Source of the DNA: an uncultured Oribacterium sp.
Lineage (GTDB): Bacteria; Bacillota; Clostridia; Lachnospirales; Lachnospiraceae
Assembly (NCBI GenBank): GCA_946413525.1
Contig: CAMKKZ010000027.1
Coordinates: forward strand, 1-53,808
Length of the DNA stretch: 53,808 nt
Direction of reading: 5' to 3'
Positions 34,141-43,087 of the stretch are shown one piece after another. The notes under the pieces were generated by a model. It was not told where the DNA came from, did no database searches, and worked only from the letters and a program-made list of their open reading frames with translations. The position numbers were made by a program, and so were the translations under genes. Every line of letters starts with the position of its first letter. Position 1 is the first letter of the stretch.

Positions 34141-35304
34141 ATGGGTAACGCAGTTAATGACATTCGCTTTATCCCCCTGGGGGGAGGGCAGAGGGTCGGG
34201 GCGAGCTGCTATTATCTTGGGATAGGAGGCAGCAATATAATCCTTGACGCCGGAATCGGGATGGAGAATGGCGTGGAGTTCGAGCCGGATTTTCATTTTC
34301 TGATCACGTCCCCGTTTTTACAGTCCATGGGGCAGATTGACCGGGTTTTCATATCCCATGCCCATATGGATCATGTCGGAGCGCTTCTTGATCTGATGAG
34401 GCAGGCCGGTCATGCCCAGGTTTATATGACGGAAGTGACCAGGGTCCTTTCGGAATATCAGCTTTATGACAGGTTGTTCATCGGGAACAAAGAGAGGGAT
34501 GAGGATGTGCGGCTTGCGGCAAGGGCTCTTTTGGAGCGGGTCGCCTGCGTCAGCTTTATGCAGACGATGGACTTTGGAAAATACCGGGTCAGCTTTTTCC
34601 CCGCCGGGCATATTCCCGGCGCTATGATGACGCTTTTTGATACGGGGAGGCGGAGGATCCTGTATACCGGCGATTATTCATTGCATCCTTCCCTGCTAAC
34701 GGAGGGGTGCATGCTTCCGGAGAACCTGGATCTGGACACGGTCATTCTTTGCGGGCTTCATGCGAAGCATCCGGGATATGTCAAAAAGGCTGACGCAATT
34801 TTCCGGCAGGCGGGGTATGCCCTCCGCCTTGCGGGGGAATACAAACAGTCTGTCCTGTGCCGGATACCGCAGCTTAGCAAAGGAATTGAATTCCTGAAGG
34901 CATTGAACAATGAGAATGAGATGGGTGTGCCGATTTATCTGGACGAATCCATTATGAAGATGGTCGTGAAAATGGAACGCCTCTCGGTGCCGGTCCTGAC
35001 GGAGCATAACAAAAGCATGGGATTGATGGAGCCGGTGGAGCCGCACATTTACCTTACCTCGGGCAGGGGCGCGTTTCCTTTGGGCAGGTACAAAAGCCTG
35101 AATGTTGACTTCTCGCTTCACGAGGATTTTCAGGAAATGAAGATGTTCCTGAAAAGGCTTAACGCGAGGCAGGCCGTCCTTGTGCATTGCGGCAGGGAAT
35201 ACTCCGTGTTCGATGATCATACGATAGAGCAGGAGATGATGTTTGAGGATGGATGCCGGACGCAGTTCATCTTTGCGGAAGAAGGGGAGATTTACGGATT
35301 GTAG
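34141..35304 (+). CDS. MBL-fold nuclease-like protein (RNase J/CPSF-related)
   Basis: A 387-residue metallo-beta-lactamase-fold protein. The metal motif is HAHMDH near residue 80, a third His is in PAGHIPGAMM near 160, and the Asp is in ILYTGDYSLHP near 182, in the order of the RNase J/CPSF-73 group. The following part (SVLCRIPQLSKGIEFLKAL) is a reduced beta-CASP-like region, and the His of VLVHCGREY near 360 completes the set. No membrane segment. GTG 34138 overlaps the ribosome site GAGGAGGGG, so ATG 34141 is chosen. A nucleic-acid hydrolase role is inferred from motifs. Confidence 0.75.
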   Translation: MGNAVNDIRFIPLGGGQRVGASCYYLGIGGSNIILDAGIGMENGVEFEPDFHFLITSPFLQSMGQIDRVFISHAHMDHVGALLDLMRQAGHAQVYMTEVTRVLSEYQLYDRLFIGNKERDEDVRLAARALLERVACVSFMQTMDFGKYRVSFFPAGHIPGAMMTLFDTGRRRILYTGDYSLHPSLLTEGCMLPENLDLDTVILCGLHAKHPGYVKKADAIFRQAGYALRLAGEYKQSVLCRIPQLSKGIEFLKALNNENEMGVPIYLDESIMKMVVKMERLSVPVLTEHNKSMGLMEPVEPHIYLTSGRGAFPLGRYKSLNVDFSLHEDFQEMKMFLKRLNARQAVLVHCGREYSVFDDHTIEQEMMFEDGCRTQFIFAEEGEIYGL

Positions 35305-35321
35305 CATGGGCGGGTCATTAA

Positions 35322-35387
35322 AATCAAGATAGAATCAAGATAGAATCAAGTTGGAATCAAGTTTGAATCAAGTTGGAATCAGTGCGG
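35322..35387 (+). repeat. 11-bp tandem repeat
   Basis: Six units of the AATCAAGATAG / AATCAAGTTGG type fill most of the space between the MBL gene and the GrpE-like gene. Confidence 0.85.
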
Positions 35388-35412
35388 AAATGACACTGAC
35401 AGGGGTGTAAGA

Positions 35413-36537
35413 ATGATTAATATAAAGGATGCGAAGGTAAAAGAAGTGCTGGAAATGGTGCATGAGGAAACCGAGCGGAGGAAACTGCGCAGGGGGGGCC
35501 AGATGAGGGAAGATATCGTGATGGAAAACAGGATCTTTTCCATTCTGTGCAGCGATTACGATATCGGGCCGAACAATGTAGCAAGCGCCATGAACAGCAG
35601 GTTTGGCTATGACATGACGGGGGATGAGGTGATACAGATTTTCCGAAGCCGGAGGATGGCGAACCCGAGCGAGAGGAAGGAACTGCTGCTATGGGCGGAC
35701 AGCGTGACGAGGCTGTTCCCGGACGCCGTCCAGGGGAAAAAGGAAGCCTTCGAAAAGTATGAAAAATTGCGGAAGACCCCGGCCCTGCGGAGCGGGAAGA
35801 GGCATGATTCACAGGAACGGCTGGCCGCCATTATGATTTATGAAAAATATCCCGAAATCGACCTGTTTGACGACAGCAGCAGCCTTTTTATGCTCGGGAA
35901 CACGCTGGCGAAATATTTCTTTTATGATTTTTCCGACGCGATCTGCGCGGTGTATGGATATCCGCAGTACAGGGACAGCAAGAAGAAGCAGCAATCCAAG
36001 GATAACGAAAAGAAGTTTTCGCATGAGCAGGCCGTCAGGCGCATGGAGCAGTTGGAAATTGTCCTGGACAGGACGAGCGCTATGCTCCAGGATCTCCAGG
36101 ATGAGTTCGAGGAGCAGCTTGAAGCGAACAAGGTGAAGGAGCTGGCGGATTTCTTCGCGAAGCTGAATTCGGAAAAATATGGCTGCATATTGGATGAGCT
36201 CCTGGTGATTCGCAGGGGGGTTGACGAGCTCAGAAAAAACAATTTCGAGCTTCCGATCGAGATCAATGGCCTGCTTATCATGGTGAAAAAGCTGATCCAG
36301 TTTGTCCGCGACTGCCATATAGAGCCGATGATGAAAATCAATTCCGTCAAGGAGGTAACGGCCGCGGACGTAGAGTTCTGCAATTATGAAGGGACGCCCT
36401 TTTCCACGGAAGGGGAGAGGAAGACTGTAAAGGTGGTATCGCCGGGGTGGGTGTATAGGGATAAGGAGATACAGATCTCAAGGCCGAAGGTAAAGGAGGA
36501 AGAGAGCGAAGGCGATGCTGCCGGGGCGGACGAATAA
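35413..36537 (+). CDS. GrpE-like protein with N-terminal extension
   Basis: A 374-residue protein. The first 190 residues are helical and unrecognised. Residues 200-260 (HEQAVRRMEQLEIVLDRTSA onward) form a coiled coil, and about 250-365 has the layout of a GrpE four-helix plus beta domain: LADFFAKLNSEKYGCILDEL, INGLLIMVKKLIQFVRDCHI, EVTAADVEFCNYEGTPFSTE, VKVVSPGWVYRDKEIQISRP, KVKEEE. GrpE is the nucleotide-exchange partner of DnaK, and a divergent Hsp70 follows at once, so this is most likely its dedicated partner. The canonical housekeeping GrpE is about 190 residues, so this is a long special form. Confidence 0.7.
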   Translation: MINIKDAKVKEVLEMVHEETERRKLRRGGQMREDIVMENRIFSILCSDYDIGPNNVASAMNSRFGYDMTGDEVIQIFRSRRMANPSERKELLLWADSVTRLFPDAVQGKKEAFEKYEKLRKTPALRSGKRHDSQERLAAIMIYEKYPEIDLFDDSSSLFMLGNTLAKYFFYDFSDAICAVYGYPQYRDSKKKQQSKDNEKKFSHEQAVRRMEQLEIVLDRTSAMLQDLQDEFEEQLEANKVKELADFFAKLNSEKYGCILDELLVIRRGVDELRKNNFELPIEINGLLIMVKKLIQFVRDCHIEPMMKINSVKEVTAADVEFCNYEGTPFSTEGERKTVKVVSPGWVYRDKEIQISRPKVKEEESEGDAAGADE

Positions 36538-36611
36538 AGGGGGGAAAGGTGGGATTAAGAGAAGGATATGGAGACACGGAAATTTAGCCCATGGGCAAAG
36601 GAGGGATTATT

Positions 36612-39455
36612 ATGGAATCGAGCAGGCTGAGCGAGCATAATGATTTATGCGTCGGTATTGATCTTGGAACTACGAATTCGGTGCTGGCCACCATAAATGA
36701 AAAGCCGAACGGAGATATTGTCAGCAAGGTCGTTGAAATATCCCGCGGGGTGGATATGTATAATGCCGTTTCGGGCGAGGCCAAGCTGACCACGATGAAG
36801 AAGCCGACCCTGCCGTCCTGCGTTTATTACCGGCAGGAAAAGAATTATGAACCATTGGTCGGGGATTTCGCGAAAATGCAGTATCCCCTGCGCCCCCATC
36901 TGGTGGCAAAGTCCATTAAGAGCCAGATGGGGAAACCCGTGGCGGAAGGATTATCGCCGGACATCCCGGACGAGACGCCGTCCCAGATTTCCGCGAGGAT
37001 ATTGATGCATCTTTTGCGGGAGGCCTCGAAGGTGTACAGGTGCGAAATTACGGACGCCGTCATCACGGTACCCGCAAATTTTGATTCCGCGATGTGCAAG
37101 GCGACGAGGGACGCGGCGGAGCTCGCCGGAATCAAGGTGAGGAATCAGGACGGCAGTGAAAGGCCGGTCCTTTTGTCGGAGCCAAACGCTGTCATTTATG
37201 ATTTGATCAATCAGATCCATAATGGGGAGATTTCGCACCGAATTTTGGATCTGAGTGAAAAGAAGAGGGTGCTCGTATTCGACCTTGGGGGCGGCACCCT
37301 CGACATTACGATGCATGAGATTAAAAGGAGGGAGGAGAATCCGAATGTATTGAAGGTGGACGAGATTGCCACGAACAGATATACATTGCTTGGCGGAGAT
37401 GACTTTGATGAAGAGATTGCCAGGGCAATGTACAAAAGATATCTGGGGCAATATTCGAAGCAGAATCACCCCGAGGTGGTGTCAAAGCTTCAGAAAGAGA
37501 AGGAGGTCATTCTTCCGCTGCTTAGAGTGTACGCGGAACATCTGAAGCTTGAATTGAATGAGAGGTGTGGGGATGATTATGATTCGGGATGGGATGATCC
37601 GGAAGACGAGATTGCTCTCCCCACCGGAGGGAACATGGGCGGCATCGGCTATTCATATGACGATACCTTTACGAAAGAAGAGGTTGAAAACATTCTGTCT
37701 GTTTTCATGGCGCCCGAATTAAAGTATGACGACTACAAAAGGATAGAGCAGATAAAGAACAGAAGGAACATCATTTACCCTATCCTTGATGTGCTCAAGA
37801 AGGCGGCGGACAAGCTGGCCTGTGACAATGTCGTTGTTGACGCTGTCATAGTAAATGGCGGCATGTCCAAGTTCTACATGGTCACGGACCGGCTGAAGGA
37901 GTTCTTCGGCTTTGATCCGATCGTCGCGCTTGATCCTGACCAGTCTGTCGCCAGGGGGGCAGCGGTGTATCATTATTACCTTCATCAAAATGAGGAGATG
38001 AAGGATGACATGCGGCTTCTCGGGCAGGATGCCGGGGATGGCGCGGAAACTATGGGGGGAGAAGGCGCGGGAACGCGCGGAATGGTCAGAAGACCGTCAC
38101 AGGGGACGGCCCCGCAGATGGCAATACAATGGGGGAGCAATATCCTTAATGACTGTCTCTATCTTGGGGTGAGGAACGGGGCGGTTCACGAGATCGTCCC
38201 GACAGGAGCCGAGCTCCCGTATACGTCCAGTACTATGACGGGCTTCAGGGCTGAGCCCGGTCAGAACATGATCGAGATCCCGATAAAGAGCCGGAATCTC
38301 GACGGGACGTACAGGACTATAGCCAATGGGAACATTTCCTTTAAACGGAGGTATCCCAATGGAACCTATGTCGCGTTCAGGATTCATATGAACCGTAACA
38401 AGGTCATCACGATGAAGGCCTGGACCAGCAAGGACCTCCCCGGAAAAGAAGTGATCGAGGAGGGCTATGCGGAAATCGCCATCGACAACAGTGAGAAGTC
38501 AAAGACGAAGGCGAAAATCCTGGCGCCGAGCGGCAGCGCCCTGCGTCCCAGGGAGGAAATCCATAACCTGCTTCAGCTTTGTCAGAATTATGAACGATGC
38601 AGGAACAAGGTGGAAAAGAGCAAGCTTTCCAAACGCATCGCGGAATGCTCCGGCAGTATCTGCAGCGCGGGAAATAAGGGGGATTTTGCGCCGGTGATTC
38701 TGGACACGCTTCAAAGCCTGTCGTCGGAAGAGGCGAGAATGAGATTGTTCACCATTGCGAGGCGGATCGGCACGGAATGGGGCGATATGGACAAAAGGAG
38801 GCTGGCGAGGCTCTGCATGAGTCAGATCAGCGCTGAGCTGAGCGGCTTTTCGATCAGGAAGGGGCCGAAGACTTCCACGAATATTCAGGCAATTTATACC
38901 CTGAGCATTTGCGGGAGCATGGACCAGTTGAGCAAGCTGTCGTCCATCCACGACACGCGGAGCTACCTTCAGGCCTGCCTGTATACTCACGCAAAGACCC
39001 GGACGGACCTGCAGTGGCTTCAGGACTGCTTCGAAAATGATGTCAGGAAGAGCATAAAAAGATTAAATAACAATATTCAGTTCAGCTCGCATGCCATCGG
39101 CTTTGCTTTGAGAAAGGAAGGAGCGAGCGAGCCGATCCTGTCAGCGGACATGCGGAAAAAGATCGTCAGGAAGATATGTGACGCGATCGAAGCCGAAGGC
39201 CTGTCGGACGCGGAACTTACGAACTGCATCCTGGCCATGGGATGGATCTGCGACCAGAGGGAAACGGCGTCAGACCTTCCGGAAGAAACGCTCTCCCTAG
39301 TGAATGAAACGATAAATGAGCTGGACAGCCATTATTCAATGCAGCGTGTGCAGAATCAGGAGAAGGCGTGCAACGTTGTGCGTAAAATGATAAACGGAAT
39401 CCTGTTAAATAATTCCGAAGAGCAGTTCCTGCTTACAAAGCTTGAAGAAAGTTGA
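36612..39455 (+). CDS. Divergent 947-residue Hsp70-family protein
   Basis: The actin-like ATPase motifs are clear: phosphate-1 CVGIDLGTTNSVLATI, phosphate-2 VLVFDLGGGTLDITMHEI, adenosine VDAVIVNGGMSKFYMV, then DPDQSVARGAAVYHY. An acidic insert lies in the ATPase domain (RCGDDYDSGWDDPEDE, about 330). A DnaK-like beta substrate domain follows (about 510-640), then 300 residues of helical repeats unlike DnaK, like those of the DUF3731-type Hsp70s. DnaK is about 610-640 residues. ATG 36612 has GGAGGG 8 bases upstream; an in-frame ATG at 36591 precedes that site. With the GrpE-like gene it forms a separate chaperone pair of unknown clients. Confidence 0.85.
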   Translation: MESSRLSEHNDLCVGIDLGTTNSVLATINEKPNGDIVSKVVEISRGVDMYNAVSGEAKLTTMKKPTLPSCVYYRQEKNYEPLVGDFAKMQYPLRPHLVAKSIKSQMGKPVAEGLSPDIPDETPSQISARILMHLLREASKVYRCEITDAVITVPANFDSAMCKATRDAAELAGIKVRNQDGSERPVLLSEPNAVIYDLINQIHNGEISHRILDLSEKKRVLVFDLGGGTLDITMHEIKRREENPNVLKVDEIATNRYTLLGGDDFDEEIARAMYKRYLGQYSKQNHPEVVSKLQKEKEVILPLLRVYAEHLKLELNERCGDDYDSGWDDPEDEIALPTGGNMGGIGYSYDDTFTKEEVENILSVFMAPELKYDDYKRIEQIKNRRNIIYPILDVLKKAADKLACDNVVVDAVIVNGGMSKFYMVTDRLKEFFGFDPIVALDPDQSVARGAAVYHYYLHQNEEMKDDMRLLGQDAGDGAETMGGEGAGTRGMVRRPSQGTAPQMAIQWGSNILNDCLYLGVRNGAVHEIVPTGAELPYTSSTMTGFRAEPGQNMIEIPIKSRNLDGTYRTIANGNISFKRRYPNGTYVAFRIHMNRNKVITMKAWTSKDLPGKEVIEEGYAEIAIDNSEKSKTKAKILAPSGSALRPREEIHNLLQLCQNYERCRNKVEKSKLSKRIAECSGSICSAGNKGDFAPVILDTLQSLSSEEARMRLFTIARRIGTEWGDMDKRRLARLCMSQISAELSGFSIRKGPKTSTNIQAIYTLSICGSMDQLSKLSSIHDTRSYLQACLYTHAKTRTDLQWLQDCFENDVRKSIKRLNNNIQFSSHAIGFALRKEGASEPILSADMRKKIVRKICDAIEAEGLSDAELTNCILAMGWICDQRETASDLPEETLSLVNETINELDSHYSMQRVQNQEKACNVVRKMINGILLNNSEEQFLLTKLEES

Positions 39456-39603
39456 GGCAGGCCGCTTCCGAAGGTCGGTTCCTGCCTGTGAAGCTTGAAA
39501 ACTGTGGTGAGCCGATTCTGAAGAGCGGTTCCTGCCTGTGAAGCTTGAAAACTGAGGTGAACCGATTCTGAAGGGCAGTTCCTGTTTATGAAGTATGAAA
39601 AGC
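39418..39603 (+). repeat. 50-bp tandem repeat that begins inside the Hsp70 3' end
   Basis: Units at 39418-39470, 39471-39520, 39521-39570 and 39571-39603, each starting AAGAGCAGTTCCTGC-like and continuing AAGCTTGAAAACTG. The first unit is the last 38 coding bases plus the stop and flank of the Hsp70 gene, so the array arose by duplicating the gene end. Confidence 0.85.
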
Positions 39604-39618
39604 TTGTTTTCATACTTC
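39590..39618 (+). terminator. Hairpin after the Hsp70 gene
   Basis: GAAGTATGAAAA and TTTTCATACTTC are perfect inverted repeats around GCTTG. There is no T-tract beyond the stem, so termination is only likely. Confidence 0.5.
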
Positions 39619-39802
39619 GCTGCCCGAAACTACTGAAAAAAACAAAAATCAGGTCAATTGTAAATTGCTGTTTAGCTCCCCACCCCTTGATATTATCCGT
39701 TGATTGACGTATTGTATGCTGTACACCATGCTCCGAATGCTTTTCTGCCACGACCACCGGACAGGGAAAATAGGAATTTTCAGATTATTTCGGGCGTATT
39801 GG

Positions 39803-39920
39803 TTGCATATTGGCGTTAGTGAACCAACGATCAAGAATTGGCCAAATCGGGCGTGGATACTATTCGGAAACTCGCTGCACTGTTTTGTGTCAACGTAGAG
39901 GAGCCATGTAGCTTGCCTTG
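39803..39920 (+). pseudogene. Frameshifted XRE-type HTH fragment
   Basis: LHIGVSEPTIKNW in one frame continues after a one-base shift as LAKSGVDTIRKLAALFCVNV with EEPCSLP-stop. Together they read as the second half of a Cro/CI-type HTH (GVS..TIKNWE.G...SIDTLRKLA..F.V.v.EL). The N-terminal helix is missing. It lies in the 39456-39928 space, which otherwise has the repeat array and hairpin. Confidence 0.55.
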
Positions 39921-39928
39921 ATGATAAA

Positions 39929-40540
39929 TTGATATCGGCCTGGACCGGTCACCCGCATTTTCGTGTAATAAATAATACCACCAACTTCGAAAACAAGATG
40001 AAGCGCCTGATCGCGGAAATCTCTTCCTTCCTCGGAGAACCCGAACCATTCGAGATCGAGCGCAAATTCCTCATAGAATATCCTGATACAAAATGGCTTG
40101 ATTCTTTACCCAACTGTCAACGCATCGAAATAATCCAGACATATCTGAAGTCGGATAATGACGAGGAAGTCCGCATCCGTCAACGCGGGTTTGATGGGCA
40201 CTATATTTATTTTCAAACGACCAAGCGGAAAATCAGCGATATCAAGCGCGTAGAGATCGAACGCCGCTTATCCGAAAGAGAGTATATCCGACTTTTAATG
40301 GATGCGGACACGACCAGAAGACAGATCCGTAAGGATCGGTATTGTCTGACATATGAGAATCAATATTTTGAGATTGACATCTATCCTTTCTGGGATGACC
40401 GGGCAATCGCTGAAATTGAGCTTAGTGACGAGAACGCTGAGATCACGTTCCCTAAAAAGATCAAAGTGATCAAAGAAGTCACGGATGATGAATCTTACAA
40501 AAATGCCTCATTAGCGATAATAAAGAGAGATAATCTTTAG
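39929..40540 (+). pseudogene. AAA_28-CYTH protein lacking its N-terminal ATPase
   Basis: The first residues, SAWTGHPHFRVINNTTNFEN and KMKRLIAEISSFLGEPEPFE, are the end of an AAA_28 (NadR/Ttd14-like) ATPase domain. The remaining 160 are a CYTH domain with the ExExK signature EIERK, basic and acidic tunnel residues (VRIRQRG, YFQTTKRK, VEIERRL) and EIDIYPFW, AEIELSDE. CYTH domains bind triphosphates. Normal fusions are about 350-380 residues; here the P-loop half is absent and no ribosome site precedes the frame, so it is most likely a 5'-truncated gene. Confidence 0.75.
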
Positions 40541-40585
40541 TTCCCTATAGGTTCTTATAAGCACATCGTTCTTTATCGCACAGAA

Positions 40586-40776
40586 CATGCCCGGCCTGTA
40601 AAGGGAAAACCCGCTCTGTCTTTCTGGATCGGCAGGGGGCAAGGGACCCTGTTGATCAGCAAATTGAAGATGCAATGTTGTTTGTAAAAACATATTAATC
40701 TGGGCTCGCGCATTGCCGGTGTATACCGGGAAGACTATTATGAGCTCCCCATTGACAGCGTCAGAGAAATGATTTA
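40586..40776 (+). pseudogene. Middle remnant of an AlbA_2/HATPase_c_4-type protein
   Basis: CKGKTRSVFLDRQGARDPVD, QQIEDAMLFVKTY, then after a one-base shift INLGSRIAGVYREDYYELPI and DSVREMI-stop. This matches the BREX-associated paralogue in this window (QQQVEEAYQFVLRHI, GLYRHDAYELPTQSIREII). The frame ends where a repeat element begins, so that insertion seems to have cut the gene. A matching C-terminal part lies at 43866-44360. Confidence 0.75.
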
Positions 40777-40790
40777 ACTGTTCAGTCAAG

Positions 40791-40903
40791 CTGAACAGTT
40801 ACGCCTCGGGCGTGGCGCTTATGCGCATTCCGAGTACGCCCGAGGCGGGCTTTTCAACGCTTTCATACTGCATCGCGGCAAGCGCGAGGTGCTAACTGAA
40901 TAG
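40791..40903. repeat. Structured ~115-bp intergenic repeat element
   Basis: CTGAACAGTTA at one end and TAACTGAATAG at the other are imperfect terminal inverted repeats. Inside, CGCCTCGGGCGT (40802) and ACGCCCGAGGCG (ending 40847) form a strong stem followed by GGCTTTT. A CTGTTCAG/CTGAACAG stem adjoins on the left. It has the look of a small non-autonomous element, inserted into the AlbA_2-like remnant. Confidence 0.6.
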
Positions 40904-40931
40904 TTATGGGCATTGACACAAATTCAAAAGG

Positions 40932-40970
40932 AAAGGGCAGGCATGATATTAGCTGTCATGCCTGCCCTTT
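40932..40970 (+). terminator. Hairpin terminator-like repeat, copy 1
   Basis: AAAGGGCAGGCATGA pairs with TCATGCCTGCCCTTT. With its left flank (ATTGACACAAATTCAAA) it recurs at 44708-44770. Beyond it, up to 41183, no gene is seen. Confidence 0.7.
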
Positions 40971-41183
40971 CCCCCTGTTCAAGTTCTTTTCGCTGACCGT
41001 GGAAGCTGCGACTTGATTTCCGCAATTATCATACGAATGCTAGTGGTAGAATAGTAATTGTATTCTTGAATATCATCGTATGCCTCCTTGATTGCCTTCG
41101 AATGCGACGGTCGCTGAAAACGGATAGCCAAGTGAAAGCATTCATTAGTTCTTCTTAAGTTCTTCTTAATTTGCCTATTCTCA

Positions 41184-41906
41184 TCATGCGTACAGGGCGG
41201 TCAGAATACCGCCAACAATAAGAATAAATGCAACGATAGAGGACATGCACACCGCGATTTTGCCGCAGAACCGACCCGCATAGGCCTGTGCTTGAAACCC
41301 CTGTATCCTTAGCACGGAATTTGCCAAAAGGATGGCTACGATTCCCAGCAAGATTCCGGGAATACCTGTGAAGAAAATAATCAAAGAGATAATGCCCAGT
41401 ATAAACGACAGGATTGAAATCCCTTGTGCTTCCGGCGGCGCTATTTTCACGAGTTCAAGCACATTCCTGGCCGTTTTGCCTGTGGCGGCATCAAACTGTC
41501 CGAGCAAAGGCTCTTTGCGTTTCAAACTTTCAGAAAGCATGCCTGCTCTGGAGAACAGGGATTCCAAATATGCGGCATACAGCCCATTCGCCTGGGATGC
41601 AACCCCGTTCATTTCGCCCACTACGCCCATGCGCCCATATCCGCCGAACGCGAGACTGCCAGCCAAAGCCATCTGCCCTTCGGAATTAGGCATTACCGCA
41701 AGAATGACTTTGCCCTGTCGCGGATATACGCATATAACGCAACGCGTTGTCGCCGGAAGCATGATGTAATCTTCAAACGCGAGGCCAGCAGGCCTTCCTA
41801 CAACAAAGTCATTGTAGCTTTCCTTATTCCAGCGCTGTTGCATGAAGTCGCAAAGTTCCTGTAAGGTCAAGGTCCGATTGATCTTGATTACTTCACGGGT
41901 TTTCAT
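41184..41906 (-). CDS. Membrane protein with C-terminal DUF4190-like segments
   Basis: A 240-residue protein. The first 165 residues look soluble: TLTLQELCDFMQQRWNKESY, a Gly-rich stretch ALAGSLAFGGYGRMGVVGEM. The last 75 hold two hydrophobic hairpins, ISILSFILGIISLIIFFTGI with PGILLGIVAILLA, and IAVCMSSIVAFILIVGGILT. The first pair resembles DUF4190 (LslvlGIlsli....gi..gilaiilG). GGAGG lies 9 bases before the ATG. It is the only intact gene in this decayed stretch, and a MITE starts 38 bases upstream of it. Function unknown. Confidence 0.75.
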   Translation of the reverse strand: MKTREVIKINRTLTLQELCDFMQQRWNKESYNDFVVGRPAGLAFEDYIMLPATTRCVICVYPRQGKVILAVMPNSEGQMALAGSLAFGGYGRMGVVGEMNGVASQANGLYAAYLESLFSRAGMLSESLKRKEPLLGQFDAATGKTARNVLELVKIAPPEAQGISILSFILGIISLIIFFTGIPGILLGIVAILLANSVLRIQGFQAQAYAGRFCGKIAVCMSSIVAFILIVGGILTALYA

Positions 41907-41944
41907 AATGCGGTAACCTCCTTCCTGTCATGTTTTTTAATTTT

Positions 41945-42142
41945 TTCCACCTGTACGGTTGCCATCCAAAGCGATATTTTGATACGGTTTACCGTAATCA
42001 AAATATCGCTTTGGATGAGCAACCTACCCCTAAATGAGCAAAACGATTTGCGAAGCAAATCTTTAAGCACGCGAAGCGGGCGGTTTTGCGAATTTAGGGG
42101 TATTCAGAATGGCCTTTAGGCCATTCAACCGTACAGGTGGAA
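41945..42142. mobile_element. MITE with 17-bp perfect terminal inverted repeats
   Basis: TTCCACCTGTACGGTTG (41945-41961) and its exact complement CAACCGTACAGGTGGAA (42126-42142) bound a 198-bp non-coding element. Inside are a long stem (CCAAAGCGATATTTTGAT / ATCAAAATATCGCTTTGG), CTACCCCTAAAT / ATTTAGGGGTA and GAATGGCC / GGCCATTC. The first 16 bases of the terminus recur at 51642-51657, the edge of the ISLre2-like element, so that IS could mobilise it. The 42143-42352 remainder shows no gene. Confidence 0.85.
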
Positions 42143-42352
42143 TTTTTTTTCAGGACGATTTCTGGCGGAAGTCGCCAAATACGATATAAACTATGCCTGA
42201 TGCATAGTTTATATCTATATATTTGCGGAATCATATCACAAATCATCTTTGCCGTGAATGCTTTAAACGCTATTTGGCAATGACATAATATAAATAAAAA
42301 TGGATAGTCAGGTGAAAGTTTGCATTTCAAGAGCCCTGGCATCGTTATGGCG

Positions 42353-43010
42353 TCAGGAGGAAATGTTGCGCTTTGCCGCTTTCTGAAATTCAGAAACATC
42401 CATTCCGGCGGCATTGGCTGCTGCCTCGATTGAAATCAAACCGTCACGCACCAGAGAGGCGAGCATGCTATAGCCCTCCGCAATCCCTTGTGCGTGACCT
42501 TCGGTGACTCCCAGTGCGTGAACTTTTCGAAATCCATCCCGTTCGAATAGCTGCATGGCCTCAGCTTCATTATATTCTGTCAATAACATACCGTATACAT
42601 CCTTCTTGTGCGCGTCCAAAAATGGTTTGATCACAAAATCCTTTGGCATGCTGGTAATTGCATTGTTTATCGCATCGGAAATCGTCATCGTTTTGATGTT
42701 TTTCCTAATCTCTTATATGAGCCAGGAATATTCCCTCAGGGGCTGGCAGGCCTCTAGAAGCCTGCCGTTTTCCCGTAGCTCACATTGAGCATGCGGACAC
42801 GGACTTCGATGTCCGATTCTGCTTCCTTCGGAAAGGAATCACTAAGTCGGAGGACGCTTTCATCTGGCTTGTCCACTTTCCCGTTGTAAAATGCCACAAG
42901 TCTTGGGCGCGGGAGGGGGAGCAGTTGATCCCCTACTTGTTCATATCATTTTCTTTCAGGTATTTTTCGTCAAGGTTTCCCACATACTGGAGCATGCGGA
43001 GCGGCATATT
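42353..43010 (-). pseudogene. Rpn-family nuclease/transposase-like gene, broken
   Basis: On the minus strand NMPLRMLQYVGNLDEKYLKE leads after a frameshift to LVAFYNGKVDKPDESVLRLS, then DIEVRVRMLNVSYGKTAGF-stop, and after the break MTISDAINNAITSMPKDFVI, MLLTEYNEAEAMQLFERDG. These are ordered segments of Rpn-type PD-(D/E)xK proteins (P..vvFYNG...; mLNiNYG; A...CI....FL......V......EYdE). The 111-codon 3' part (42353-42688) is open and could be translated, but the nuclease part is lost. A GGCAGGCCTC/GAAGCCTGCC palindrome sits at the break. Confidence 0.8.
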
Positions 43011-43087
43011 AGGATTATAACAGGATTATAATAAAAGCTTTTCTGAACTCAATGAGAAGATAATATGTTGCCCTGAGAGTAGAGTTG

